In this document: piece by piece, positions 25,801-34,900 of the stretch
Numbering within the stretch: the first letter of the stretch is position 1
Layout: every line of letters begins with the position of its first letter
Assembly: GCF_002897295.1 (NCBI RefSeq)
Contig: NZ_BEXF01000015.1
Location: 62,001-126,000, forward strand
Origin: Brevibacillus reuszeri
GTDB lineage: Bacteria; Bacillota; Bacilli; Brevibacillales; Brevibacillaceae
Length of the DNA: 64,000 nt
Direction: 5' to 3'
The notes under the pieces: model-generated
The model's database searches: none
What the model was told of the DNA's origin: nothing
What the model saw: only the letters and a program-made list of their open reading frames with translations
Made by a program: the position numbers and the translations under genes

Positions 25801-27370
25801 AAAGATAATTACCACTCGTGCCGGTATACAAATCTGAGGTTCCGTCATTTAATCTATAGGATGAGCCAGAGATTACATCCCAACTCAGATCTGCTGATGT
25901 TTGCGTAACATTGCTTGCCTTGAAATTAGCTGGCGATTCCACAACTTCCTTAAGGGTGGTAAAGTTTAAAGTAACTGGTGCGCTAGGTTTACCTTCCTTG
26001 TAAGCTGTTAGGCTAACAACGTAGTTCGTGTCTGGTGCCAGAGTTACGGCTTTAAATCCGCCACTTGGACCGTAGTAAAGGGCGTTAGTACCTTCTTTGA
26101 GTTCATAGAGGTTATCTGAGTTTGCAGTCCAGCTAAAGTCGGCTGACGTGCTAGTAATATTTGTCACTTTAAAACCAACAGGGGCTGGTACTGCTTCTAA
26201 GGTTTTAAAGGAGACTGTAGCTGGTGTGGCGCTAACAGCGCTTCCCTTTTTAGCATAAAGGTTCATCGTATAATCCGTATTCGGGGTAAGAGTAGTGGCT
26301 ACAAATGAACCATCTGTACCGGAGTATAAAACTGTATTTCCGGACTTTAACTCGTAGGTCTTATCCGCTTCCTTAGTCCAGTTAAAGCTAGCTGAGGTGC
26401 TCGTAATATTGGATACCGTGAAATCATTAGGAGTAGGTACATTAGTACCCCCTATAATGGTGTATGGGGTGGTCGGCCCTCCATACCCCCCAGTGACAGT
26501 TACATCCCGTGTCAAATAAAATGCGGGCCTAATCCCCAATAATCCGCCTTCTCTTGGCTGCCGGGAGTCTATATAGTTTGATATTGAGTGAGCTAGGACA
26601 TTATCCTCTGCTCCTACAGCGTCTCTTAGGGAGTATGTCCGATAATCTAGGCTCGTATCGGACTTGTTCTGATTTTGAGCCAGGCCCTCAGGAGTTATCA
26701 TCCCTCTAGTGACCCATCCCCTATCATAAACATACTCCTTTAATTCTTTCAAACTTAAAAGGAACATGGTGTCAGTTGTATCCTTATATACCAATTGGTC
26801 AAACTGTATATTCTTAATCTTAATGCTAGATAGGTTATCAGCTAACTTCGGCATCGGTAAAGTTCCACCGTCTTTAACCGGGGCATCTATGTCTGATATA
26901 CTAGATCGGTGAGTTACGGGAACCATTAAATTCTTTTCATCAGGTGTAAAATTTGAATTATGGAGAAACCCAAATTCGTCAGTGTAAGTATTATAGTCAA
27001 ATTTAGGAGGATTGTGACTGTATTACACAATTGCATTAGTGGAGTTTAGCCATTCCCTAATATTCGATCTCTCCCAGTAGCTACTACCAGTCACTTGTCT
27101 CCACTTATCTCCGCGCCCATCGGTCAGATCACCTACCGAATCAAATCCTTTTGTGGACAGGATCTTGTCGGAAAATAACATATAGCCATTTTCATCTATA
27201 TTAACTACTCTCCAGATAATTGGGGCCCCTAGATATCGTCCAAATTGGACATAGGTGCCTAACGTTATTTCCTCTTCTGCATGTGCGATATTTGGCAAGA
27301 TTAATTGCATCCCTATAAAGGTTTGTAGCATTAGAGCAAAAACTGTCAACAAATTTAATATTCTTTTCAT
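22871..27370 (-). pseudogene. S-layer-homology exoprotein gene interrupted by one in-frame stop
   Basis: The start is the ATG at 27370 after GAGGAGGAACAA; the signal peptide ends near AHA/EEE. In order: a DUF6273-like domain, about six fibronectin type III-like repeats, a Gly/Asn/Asp/Pro-rich stalk of 69-bp tandem repeats, one cadherin-like beta-sandwich, and three SLH domains that would bind the cell-wall polymer. A TAA at 27023-27025 splits the reading frame between NSTNAIV and YSHNPPKFDYN, and the frame is otherwise open throughout, so a single base change (probably a glutamine codon) explains it. The full product would be about 1500 aa. Downstream ATGs such as 26926 lack a signal peptide. 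Confidence 0.8.
24230..24830. repeat. 69-bp tandem repeats coding for the Gly-rich stalk
   Basis: Seven near-identical units, spaced 69 bp (SNPGN recurs at about 24320, 24389, 24458, 24527, 24597, 24662 and 24731), encode GGSNPGN plus two GGGTDPGN blocks. Third-position differences divide the units into two sets, so the array grew by recent duplication. Length is likely variable between strains. Confidence 0.9.
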
Positions 27371-27489
27371 TTGTTCCTCCTCGTTGTCTAAATCTCTGTA
27401 GAACTTCATGAGGCACTATCGTTATTTATGCAATGGAATCATCTCCTTAATAAGTTGGTTCTAGGGCAAAATTCATTACCAGAAACGGA

Positions 27490-27610
27490 AAGTCCAGAAA
27501 AACAAAAAACGGGATAGACCCTATGTGTAAAACAAGGGTCTATCCCGCGGTATTTCCGAAGGTGGTATGTGATTAGCTTAAGTATAGAGTGACAAATGTA
27601 ATGAAGTCAA
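27490..27610 (-). promoter_or_regulatory. Promoter and attenuator leader of the S-layer gene, copy L6
   Basis: The minus strand has TTGACT (27605-27610), 18 nt and TATACT (27581-27586), then CGGAAATACCG, then an 11-bp terminator stem GGGATAGACCC/GGGTCTATCCC (27510-27546) and a six-T run. About 110 nt separate the hairpin from the ATG. The CGGAAATACCG element is shared with L9. Confidence 0.75.
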
Positions 27611-27758
27611 ATTTTTATTGTCGCAAAATGGTTGTATAGACCTACAGTTGAAGAAAAATCTTCCATTAATAATGTGATTTGAACTATTAGTTTGCCATCA
27701 TTTGAACCATAAGCTTGCCAAAGAGCTAACCTACAGTAATTTGTGAAAGGAGTTTCCT

Positions 27759-27824
27759 CCAGTGACAGTATTAGTTATAACCAGTGACAAAATTAGTTAT
27801 AACCAGTGACAGCATTGGTTATTA
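27759..27824. repeat. Three tandem 22-bp repeats
   Basis: CCAGTGACAGTATTAGTTATAA at 27759-27780 (reported here as the 22-bp unit CCAGTGAC + 14 nt) is followed without gap by 27781-27802 and 27803-27824, each with two to four changes. The block lies inside the iteron-like region. Confidence 0.85.
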
Positions 27825-27832
27825 CTCACACC

Positions 27833-27960
27833 ATGGTTCCCATAAAAAACTAGCTATGAGTAATAACATAGCTAGTTTTTTATGGTTTACAAACCTCCGA
27901 TTCGAAGGTAGATAGATTTTGATCATCACAGCAGCAGGGCCTATTTTGATGTTAGACTCT
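27833..27960 (-). pseudogene. Decayed copy of the 3' end of the S-layer gene plus its terminator
   Basis: 27833-27960 lines up with 22815-22925: the AACTAGCTATG/CATAGCTAGTT terminator, then diverged last codons of an SLH domain including TTGATCATCA and GCAGCA. It has many substitutions and no frame. It marks an old duplication or loss of another S-layer gene here. Confidence 0.6.
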
Positions 27961-28405
27961 AGATTTGCCCGCTTTTTTGAATCATAAGCACGCCAAGGCG
28001 CTAACTTACAGTACTTTGTGACAAGCGTTTCTTGGATAGACACAGTATTCATTACAAATCTCATCATACTCTAGGTAGAAACAAACGAGGTATATGTTTT
28101 TACGGCAAGTTATTGATTCAGTAACGTATTTACGGCAATATTTTGGTTCAAGCAATTTACCAATGCTTGCAAATATTGCAATGTCTGAGGAACTTTTCAT
28201 TAAAGCAACAGTTTGCCGGTGATTAAAGCAAATGATTGCCTGTTATTAAACCATAAGTTTGCCAAATCTGCATAGTTCCTCAGAAATGATCAGCTGCTAT
28301 TTAGGCAACGTATTCTATATTGGAGCAAAAGTTTGCCTAAAGTTCCTTGTAGCATTAGCTTGCCGTTACGGCAAATATATGGTTCAAGTCCACCCAGAAA
28401 AACTT

Positions 28406-29452
28406 TTAATAGGTTACAAAACAACCACACCCACCGATATCAAACATATCAATTTGGATTCCCTTCTTCTCCATATCACGATTAAAATTACGAAGCATAT
28501 AAGGCTCACTTGGATACTTAATTACCACCTTCTCATTGCCCTTTTCATCGATTTCTACCTCTTGAATTGAATTTTTACTTTTCCGTTTCATAAAACTATA
28601 GGTGGTTATCTTCATATCAGTGGAACTAGCTGCTGGGTGAATATAGACTTTGGGACGCGCAGCTCTTCCATAAAAGTAGTCTCGAAAAGCATCATCCAAT
28701 TCCTCTAACAACATGGACCTTACTTCCTCGTTCCATCCATCTCTACCATCCGATTCAATTTTCATGAGATAGCGGTATGACGACACATAGATCATCATGT
28801 AATGTTCCTTCTCCATAAGATCTTGAAATACTTCTGGTTGCTTCATTTTCAAATTCAAAAAATGGCTTTGGCCGGCCTTTACGCACCGGCCATTACAGTT
28901 GTTGTGACTGAAGCCAAGATCGTAAAGAAGCGGCTTTTTAATATCATGTTTTCGAAATACCGCATCAATGTCGATATGTTTCTCAATCAAAGGCATTTCT
29001 ACTTGAAAGGGCGCCCAATTTTTCACGATTGATTCTTCCCGATGCAATTCTTCAATTCCGATACCAAAGTAAAGCGTCGCATCACTCGTGAAGTCCTCTT
29101 GTTTGAGGTATTGTCCGTTCCTCCACTCTTCAACAGGAGGTTTTATTCCTTTTTTCAAGAAATCAGAGGCAACCTTTATTTTCAGTACCTTAGAACACTC
29201 ACCAATTCTACTGTTAAAAACGAGTTTCTTTTCGAACATCAGCTCAATCGGATTTAATCCTAAACTATGCGTCAATATCGGCAACTCCAGCTTATCTGAA
29301 GCTTCTTTAATGAAACGGTACAAGTCTTCATTTTCCCACAACGTATCTGTGAAATAGAGAACGATGTTATCTTCGGGATACTCCGATTTTACATAATCGG
29401 CTACTGCAAAGCTTGCGGATCCACCGCTGCAAAAAATGATGTGATTTTTCAT
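28406..29452 (-). CDS. PP-loop ATPase of the PAPS-reductase family, 348 aa
   Basis: FCSGGSASFAVADYV at residues 7-21 is the PP-loop of phosphoadenosine-phosphosulfate-reductase-like proteins, and YFTDTLWENEDLYRF follows with the expected spacing. The middle contains a cysteine set (NNCNGRCVKAG), and the protein ends in GGCGCFV. Such proteins adenylate or thiolate substrates; on phages and plasmids some take part in DNA phosphorothioation (DndC type), but no other dnd gene is seen here. ATG follows AAAGGAGG. Confidence 0.75.
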   Translation of the reverse strand: MKNHIIFCSGGSASFAVADYVKSEYPEDNIVLYFTDTLWENEDLYRFIKEASDKLELPILTHSLGLNPIELMFEKKLVFNSRIGECSKVLKIKVASDFLKKGIKPPVEEWRNGQYLKQEDFTSDATLYFGIGIEELHREESIVKNWAPFQVEMPLIEKHIDIDAVFRKHDIKKPLLYDLGFSHNNCNGRCVKAGQSHFLNLKMKQPEVFQDLMEKEHYMMIYVSSYRYLMKIESDGRDGWNEEVRSMLLEELDDAFRDYFYGRAARPKVYIHPAASSTDMKITTYSFMKRKSKNSIQEVEIDEKGNEKVVIKYPSEPYMLRNFNRDMEKKGIQIDMFDIGGCGCFVTY

Positions 29453-29464
29453 GGAAAATCCTCC

Positions 29465-29590
29465 TTTATCTACTGGGAAGAAAATGACCTAGAAGTTGGC
29501 CAACGAATAGTGGCTCCAGCTCCTAGGTCATCTTTGTGGTCAAAATTTCACATTCTTCATTGACCCTATTGCTTCTACATCATAAAATTG
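29465..29590 (-). promoter_or_regulatory. Leader with terminator-like hairpin before the PP-loop gene
   Basis: ATGACCTAG...CTAGGTCAT followed by TTTCTT lies about 15 nt before AAAGGAGG on the minus strand, with TTGGCCAA as an inner hairpin. It fits the general leader layout but lacks the shared loop text. Confidence 0.55.
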
Positions 29591-29591
29591 G

Positions 29592-31088
29592 CTATAGAAG
29601 CGGGATTAGTTGTCTTTTAATGGTCTGCGCAAGGAATCGTGAAACCCTGTAATCAACGGCATTCTTTAACATTTCAAAGATAGCTGTTAGACTTCCGATG
29701 AAAGTGAAATCATCCGGAAGGGAGAACAAGCGCGCTGTTTCACGAACCGTCAGATAGCGATCCAGCGATGGGTGAAAAATTACGTGGTCCTGAACGTGTG
29801 CGAGCGTTTTCGTCTGCAAATCCCATCCTAAGCGCATGCAAAAGTCATTAAACTTCTTCTTCGCTGATCGTAAATGTTCAGGAACGTCCTTGATACATCC
29901 ACCCTCAGGAACATACTGCATGCGTTCTAACGTCTTCGGTGTAGGTTTAAAGAAGAGATCTTGCTGGGGGGCATTCTCCACATCCTTAAACGCATCTCGA
30001 ACTGTTCTACACTCCGCTAGATGTGGGAGCTCTATTTCAGGCACATCGTTTTCAATCCCGAGTATAAAGGCCCTTCTTCTCTTTTGTGCAGACCCAAGCG
30101 AAGTAGCATCTATTATCTTGGCGACGATACCAAAATTCGAGAAACGTTCCCTAAACCGCTTCAAAATGACGCCATTCTTTACGGTAATGAACTTTTCTAC
30201 GTTTTCGATCAAGAAGGCCTTGGCTTTGCTCCATTGAATAATATCCATTGCCTTTTCCACTATAGGATGATGATCTGATTCACTATCACGGAAATTCTTT
30301 TTTGTATTCAACAAGCTAAAGTCAATACACGGGATTCCAGCTACACAAATATCCGCTTTAGGGATATCCTCTTTTGTTAAGGACATGACGTCCCTCATGA
30401 TGATATGATCACCGATATTATGCTGGTAGGTTTTAATATGGGAGTCCCGTAACGCTTTCTTTTCAAAACGATCATTAGCAAAGATGATATCGTAGCCCTC
30501 GTTTTTAAAACCTAAATCTAGGGTCCCGCTTCCGGAAAATAGCGATATCATTTTGATCGCTTTCTCTTTTAAAGCAGGAGGTACTTTCGAGGATCCACCC
30601 TGCAATTGTTCATTCTGCTCTGCACGAAATAAATCAAATATCGTTAGCTGATCATAGTTGACCACCCTTGCAAATTCATTCACTCGAACAGCGTAACTCC
30701 GATGCCCTACGTTCTCTTTCTCCCGCCTAGCTTCCTCAAGATCAACCACGTTCGAAATGGATTTCTGTCCCGCTTCTTCTAAAACAGTAAAGATGATTTT
30801 CCCTTTCGAAATTTCCAGTTCAACTTGCTGATGTCTTGCAAAGAAGGAACGTACGTCTTCGCCCTTAATGTCTATGACTGGTACTTTTTTTCCGGTTCGT
30901 TGTGTAGTTTGCGCTACCTTTTTCTTTGTTTCATTTGCACTCGCATAAACAGTGACTCTCTTGCGTTGCTGATCTACTTTGTATTTAATGGACTGGCCAA
31001 TACCAAAACCATAAATGCATAGGTATTGAGCCTCGATATATAGTCGCTCTTTAATGTTGTACATTCTTTTCAAAACAGATGATTTCAT
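29592..31088 (-). CDS. DNA (cytosine-5) methyltransferase, 498 aa
   Basis: Core motifs: I in LFSGSGTLDLGF, IV with the catalytic cysteine in VAGIPCIDFS, VI in FLIENVEKF, VIII in SAQKRRRAF, and a final motif IX/X region (DRYLTVRETARLFSLPDDF). An N-terminal extension of about 180 residues, basic and without a known domain, precedes motif I. It transfers a methyl group to cytosine in DNA. No restriction endonuclease gene is next to it, so it is probably a solitary methylase that protects the element. Start follows GAGGT. Confidence 0.9.
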   Translation of the reverse strand: MKSSVLKRMYNIKERLYIEAQYLCIYGFGIGQSIKYKVDQQRKRVTVYASANETKKKVAQTTQRTGKKVPVIDIKGEDVRSFFARHQQVELEISKGKIIFTVLEEAGQKSISNVVDLEEARREKENVGHRSYAVRVNEFARVVNYDQLTIFDLFRAEQNEQLQGGSSKVPPALKEKAIKMISLFSGSGTLDLGFKNEGYDIIFANDRFEKKALRDSHIKTYQHNIGDHIIMRDVMSLTKEDIPKADICVAGIPCIDFSLLNTKKNFRDSESDHHPIVEKAMDIIQWSKAKAFLIENVEKFITVKNGVILKRFRERFSNFGIVAKIIDATSLGSAQKRRRAFILGIENDVPEIELPHLAECRTVRDAFKDVENAPQQDLFFKPTPKTLERMQYVPEGGCIKDVPEHLRSAKKKFNDFCMRLGWDLQTKTLAHVQDHVIFHPSLDRYLTVRETARLFSLPDDFTFIGSLTAIFEMLKNAVDYRVSRFLAQTIKRQLIPLL

Positions 31089-31164
31089 AATTGGTACCTC
31101 ACAGTCAGATTGATTTTTTCAACAACAGTTGAAATACTAAGAGTCGTCTCTGCTTAAAAGAGCC

Positions 31165-31255
31165 TTATATTCAAAAAAGAAAAACCTGTATACGTTGAGG
31201 AAGAACTTACTCCATAAACGTGTACAGGTTCTTTGGTATGGCTCTTCAGAAATGT
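31165..31255 (-). promoter_or_regulatory. Attenuator-like leader before the 498-aa methyltransferase, copy L11
   Basis: The minus strand has AACCTGTACACGTT...AACGTATACAGGTT with a T-rich tail (31182-31230), enclosed by AAGAGCC/GGCTCTT (31158-31245). It lies about 75 nt before the ATG at 31088. The stem differs from other copies in sequence. Confidence 0.6.
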
Positions 31256-31471
31256 TCTTGTGAGACGAATTGAATCATTACATTGAACTGTTTCGTGGGT
31301 CAGTCAGTTTTTGGAGCGAATACAATAAAGTAAAGTTCTTCTGTTGCATTTGAACATTGCTTAATTGAAAATCACATACTTCCACCGGAACTTTAGCTCT
31401 TGGTTACATGACCTCTTCCAAAAAAGATCTTCATACGACTGCTGCTGTTTTAGATCACCAATTGATGACCG
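31256..31471. other. Non-coding region
   Basis: Between the DUF3560 gene and leader L11. No open frame with a ribosome binding site. The methyltransferase promoter is presumably here. Confidence 0.4.
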
Positions 31472-32647
31472 TTATACAGCGCTGTTATATTTGTATAGAT
31501 ACCAATCATCATGATTTACTACAAAATTGTTATCTCTGTCTTGTTTAACTGTACGTCTCTCCGGTAATCCTAATTTAAAGTTATTACACTGGGGAATATT
31601 GTTTTCGATAAGTATTTCTTTGATCGTCACGCTTTTGTCAGTCTTTTTAATTACTTGGAAAGCTTTTAGAATTCTATTGCCACCAATAGAAGTACGAATT
31701 ACTATGTCGTCTACCTCAAATGGATTGACTGCTTCCTTTTTCTTTTCCACCCATCCCTCTGGAATTTTCATTTCCTGGATTTCAGCATAAGGGTACTTGA
31801 GCGTATATGGAACAAATTCAGGCTTAACCTCCACAGTCTTTGCATTCGGTTTAACAACTGTATCCCAGCTGCCGCGGATTTTAACGAGATAACCAGCCTT
31901 AACGTTCTCTTTATTAAATTGAACGCCGCCTATCTCGTCCATTTTATTGTGGAGAAATGCAAGTTTATCTAATTCATATTCCATTTTCTCTAATAGAGTT
32001 TCCATGTAAGATTCGTTTTGAGTCTCTTCTGCTTGAACAATTCGCCGCTGGTATTCACGAATATTCTTATTGCATTCTTCAATTCTGTTACTTAAATATG
32101 ATCTATTCTTAAATTTACTCATGCTTGCAGTTTGTTCTGCTGTTATAGCTTTATCCCGGAAGTATTCACTCTTACGGTATTCTTCAAATCCTTTATGATA
32201 ACGGTCAAACATTTTTTCTCTTTGACGTGCAAAACGTTGACTTCCCGCATGACCTGCAATAATCGGTTGCGTAAAAAATGAATTGTCACCACGCATACTG
32301 TTTAAGTCTGATTGCAGGTTTTTTGCTCTGTTCTTGGCATTGTCCGCATACTGCTCAAAGCGCTCGATTCTTGCTTCTGCTTTTTCTACTTGTCTTTCTA
32401 CTTCCTCAGCGTAGGACAGGCGCTCTCCAATTTTACCGCCATCCGTAAAGCCTAGTTTTGTAGCTACACGGATAGCTGAATAATGATTTTTGGTAGACCG
32501 GGACACCCAAGCAGAACGAGAACCAGAGAACAGATATGCACTTTGTAATGTCTTTTTCTCAACCTGGCTTAGAGATTGATACTCTGTTTTAGAGAACTGC
32601 AATTCAATTTTAGAAGTTTCGAGGTTTAGAATATATTGTTTAGTCAT
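31472..32647 (-). CDS. DUF3560-domain protein, 391 aa
   Basis: The segment SAYLFSGSRSAWVSRSTKNH and LGFTDGGKIGERLSYAEEV, followed by a long coiled coil with AGHAGSQRFARQREKMFDR, is the DUF3560 signature found on plasmids and integrative elements. The C-terminal 120 residues form a separate beta-rich domain. ATG at 32647 chosen (GGAAGAAGGAAAATATA before it) rather than the frame start at 32719. Role unknown. Confidence 0.85.
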   Translation of the reverse strand: MTKQYILNLETSKIELQFSKTEYQSLSQVEKKTLQSAYLFSGSRSAWVSRSTKNHYSAIRVATKLGFTDGGKIGERLSYAEEVERQVEKAEARIERFEQYADNAKNRAKNLQSDLNSMRGDNSFFTQPIIAGHAGSQRFARQREKMFDRYHKGFEEYRKSEYFRDKAITAEQTASMSKFKNRSYLSNRIEECNKNIREYQRRIVQAEETQNESYMETLLEKMEYELDKLAFLHNKMDEIGGVQFNKENVKAGYLVKIRGSWDTVVKPNAKTVEVKPEFVPYTLKYPYAEIQEMKIPEGWVEKKKEAVNPFEVDDIVIRTSIGGNRILKAFQVIKKTDKSVTIKEILIENNIPQCNNFKLGLPERRTVKQDRDNNFVVNHDDWYLYKYNSAV

Positions 32648-32766
32648 TATATTTTCCTTCTTCCTATGTGTATTATTGCTTGTCTCACATGCACTTGCCT
32701 GCATAATATTTATTTGCAAAAGTCTTTTGAATCACGAATACATTCGTCGCTACCCAATCGGTTTGG

Positions 32767-33738
32767 TTAGACGATCGAATTTGTCATTTGATCAAACAGG
32801 GCCCTCGCCAGTGCATCTCCAACAGAAAACGCGACACCGTTGCCAACCAAGCGATACTGTTGTGTTGTCACAACTTCCGCCGGTATGACAAAGGTATCAG
32901 GCATCCCCATTAAACGCAGCATTTCACGGACTGTAATTTTCCGATCTTCGCTTGGATGAATGAATTCTCTTCCGTCTTTTGCAATGTGAGCGACAAGTGT
33001 GTGACTTTGCTTGTTCCAATTCAATCTTCTTAATCCGTGCCATTGTTTCGGGTTAGGATTGGAAGTGATCCGACGAATACGTTCAGGTGAAGGGCTTGTC
33101 CAGGTAGAGATATGATTAGGAATGCATCCAGAAGTACCTTCTGTTTCTCCAGGAGCGGGAAGATTCCCAATGGCCTGATATACATTCATCGTTAAACCCG
33201 TTGCCCGTGGAAATTGAAATTCAAATCCTAAATCGGTACGTACGCCGACTAGAAAGACACGCTTACGATCAGATGGGCTTCCGAACTCTGCTGCCTCGAT
33301 TTCTTGCATCGAAATTCGATACCCTATCTTTTTGAAGGAGTGGATGTACCCGAGAAGTGTCTCTTGATGACGTGCTTTCAGTCCACTTACATTTTCAAAA
33401 AGAAAGACCTTCGGCATCTTTTTCTCGATGACGCGGAAAAAATTCCATATGTGTTTCCCTGTCTCTCCCCGTTCGCCACGGTTTACGCCATCTGTTGAGT
33501 AATCTGGACACGGTGGCGTCCCGAGGTAAACATCTGCTGGTGGAATATCATCGTATGACAATTCTTCGATATCCCCAACTACCAGATGATCCCCTACATT
33601 TTTCTGATAGCATCGTGCAGCTGAAGGATTAATCTCGTTGGCCCAAATGATGTGAAAATGGTTTTTAAACGCATAATCAAGTAAACCACCCCCAACATAA
33701 AAGGAGCATACGGTAAACTTTTTCGCGTATTCTGACAT
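32767..33738 (-). CDS. DNA (cytosine-5) methyltransferase, 323 aa
   Basis: Compact C5 methylase: motif I near FYVGGGLLDYAF, motif IV in LGTPPCPDYS, VI in LFENVSGLK, VIII in SPSDRKRVF, IX/X in RKITVREMLRLMGMPDTF and RLVGNGVAFSVG. All catalytic residues are present. It differs strongly from the 498-aa and 488-aa paralogues, so its target should differ too. No endonuclease partner nearby. Confidence 0.9.
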   Translation of the reverse strand: MSEYAKKFTVCSFYVGGGLLDYAFKNHFHIIWANEINPSAARCYQKNVGDHLVVGDIEELSYDDIPPADVYLGTPPCPDYSTDGVNRGERGETGKHIWNFFRVIEKKMPKVFLFENVSGLKARHQETLLGYIHSFKKIGYRISMQEIEAAEFGSPSDRKRVFLVGVRTDLGFEFQFPRATGLTMNVYQAIGNLPAPGETEGTSGCIPNHISTWTSPSPERIRRITSNPNPKQWHGLRRLNWNKQSHTLVAHIAKDGREFIHPSEDRKITVREMLRLMGMPDTFVIPAEVVTTQQYRLVGNGVAFSVGDALARALFDQMTNSIV

Positions 33739-33741
33739 TGT

Positions 33742-33955
33742 GAAGCCCTCTCTTCTGAATAAAGCTCACAGGCTTTATTGAGAGGACAATCGATCTGGAA
33801 CGCATTGGGATACGTCCTGCACTTGCTAAGAGGTAACCTACCAGGAATACCGGTAATGCCCTACCTCTTGCTGCAACGATTTTCTAGGGTACTCAAGACT
33901 GAGAGACATCTACCAAAGTGATACCCGTGGCATGAGACGTTCTCACTCCCCCAAC
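33742..33955 (-). promoter_or_regulatory. Structured 5' region of the 323-aa methyltransferase
   Basis: AAGAGGTA/TACCTCTT (33828-33869) closes a 42-nt loop; nearer the gene AATAAAGC/GCTTTATT (33758-33779) lies directly upstream of AGAGAGGG. There is no T-run, so control, if any, would be at translation or RNA stability. Confidence 0.4.
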
Positions 33956-33960
33956 CCATT

Positions 33961-34464
33961 TTAAATGGGCAATGTCTTTGATCTTTTTTCTTTCCGCTGC
34001 TTTCTTAATTCCTTCTGAATCTCAAACCATGCGCTATCTTGATACCTTTCGCGATCCTCTTCCGCGCAATGCCACTGTAGAGTCTGCGCGCATTGAGGCT
34101 CACCTAAGTGGCCACAATCAAAGCAATAGTCCCTGATGAATCGCTGTGCCTCGGCTACTTCAATAAGATGAAAATGCTGAATAGAAACTCTCCCTGACAA
34201 AAAAAGACCATTCGTGGTGTACTCCTTGATTTTGCTCTTCTCTATCGCAAGAACACTTTTCGTGTCCTCACGAAGCGAAGATTCAAAATCGGGATACAAC
34301 TGAATGGACTCTTTTGTACCGTCTACTAGTTTTCTGGCAAAATACATGGTCTTGCGCCTGCTATCCAATGGGATAAAGGAATACTCGTCTTGACTGTGGA
34401 TGATCTCCTGAAACTTCCCTCTTTTTTTCCCAAAACTGTTTACATGAACAATTATGGGTTTCAT
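33961..34464 (-). CDS. Hypothetical protein with cysteine/histidine cluster, 167 aa
   Basis: GAAAGGAGG precedes the ATG. The C-terminal third has YCFDCGHLGEPQCAQTLQWHCAEE, a possible zinc site. The N-terminal two thirds are basic and beta-rich. First gene behind leader L7. No family recognised. Confidence 0.6.
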   Translation of the reverse strand: MKPIIVHVNSFGKKRGKFQEIIHSQDEYSFIPLDSRRKTMYFARKLVDGTKESIQLYPDFESSLREDTKSVLAIEKSKIKEYTTNGLFLSGRVSIQHFHLIEVAEAQRFIRDYCFDCGHLGEPQCAQTLQWHCAEEDRERYQDSAWFEIQKELRKQRKEKRSKTLPI

Positions 34465-34497
34465 GATCTCCTACCTCCTTTCACTAATAGATTTATT

Positions 34498-34650
34498 CCA
34501 CGCAAAAAACCCCGCTGATGGGCATGATGGAATAAACCATCTTACCGACCAACAGGGTCTCTAACAAGTAGTCCGAGCAATCTCGGAGACGTGTGGAATC
34601 AACAAAAAAAGAGAATACAGAGTGAATAAGATTAGTATATCTCATAAATT
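34498..34650 (-). promoter_or_regulatory. Attenuator-type leader, copy L7
   Basis: Minus strand: TATACT, U-rich segment with seven T, the small hairpin TCCGAGATTGCTCGGA (34572-34587), then GACCCTGTTGG paired with CCATCAGCGGGGT and a six-T run. The loop has GATGGTTTATTCCATC. The stem bases differ from L2-L5 at most positions yet still pair. Confidence 0.75.
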
Positions 34651-34900
34651 CAACCGTTGAAAGTCCAAATTATCAATCAAGTCTGTGGCTCTGCTCTCGT
34701 TTATCAGAGAGAAAACCTATCGTAATTTCGGATGCTATGTTCATGATGTGCAATCTGAGTTAAAAACCTCTCTGAAATTGTAAGTGAAACATATTTGTGT
34801 CGATTTGTCACTATATACAGTATCCAGAAAATAATGGTACACTATATATAGAGAGAACTGATATTCCTGTCATCAATCAAATGGTAAAGGAGTTTTGCTA

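Larger units (their letters stand above)
27680..28395. repeat. Iteron-like repeat cluster 1
   Basis: About ten copies of an 18-bp motif near AACCATAAGTTTGCCAAA lie in both orientations, for example at 27703, 27977, 28090 (inverted), 28125 (inverted), 28203, 28226, 28248, 28320, 28355 and 28370 (inverted). The block is AT-rich and has no gene. Such clusters bind Rep or partition proteins on plasmids. No Rep gene lies next to it in this window. Confidence 0.65.
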
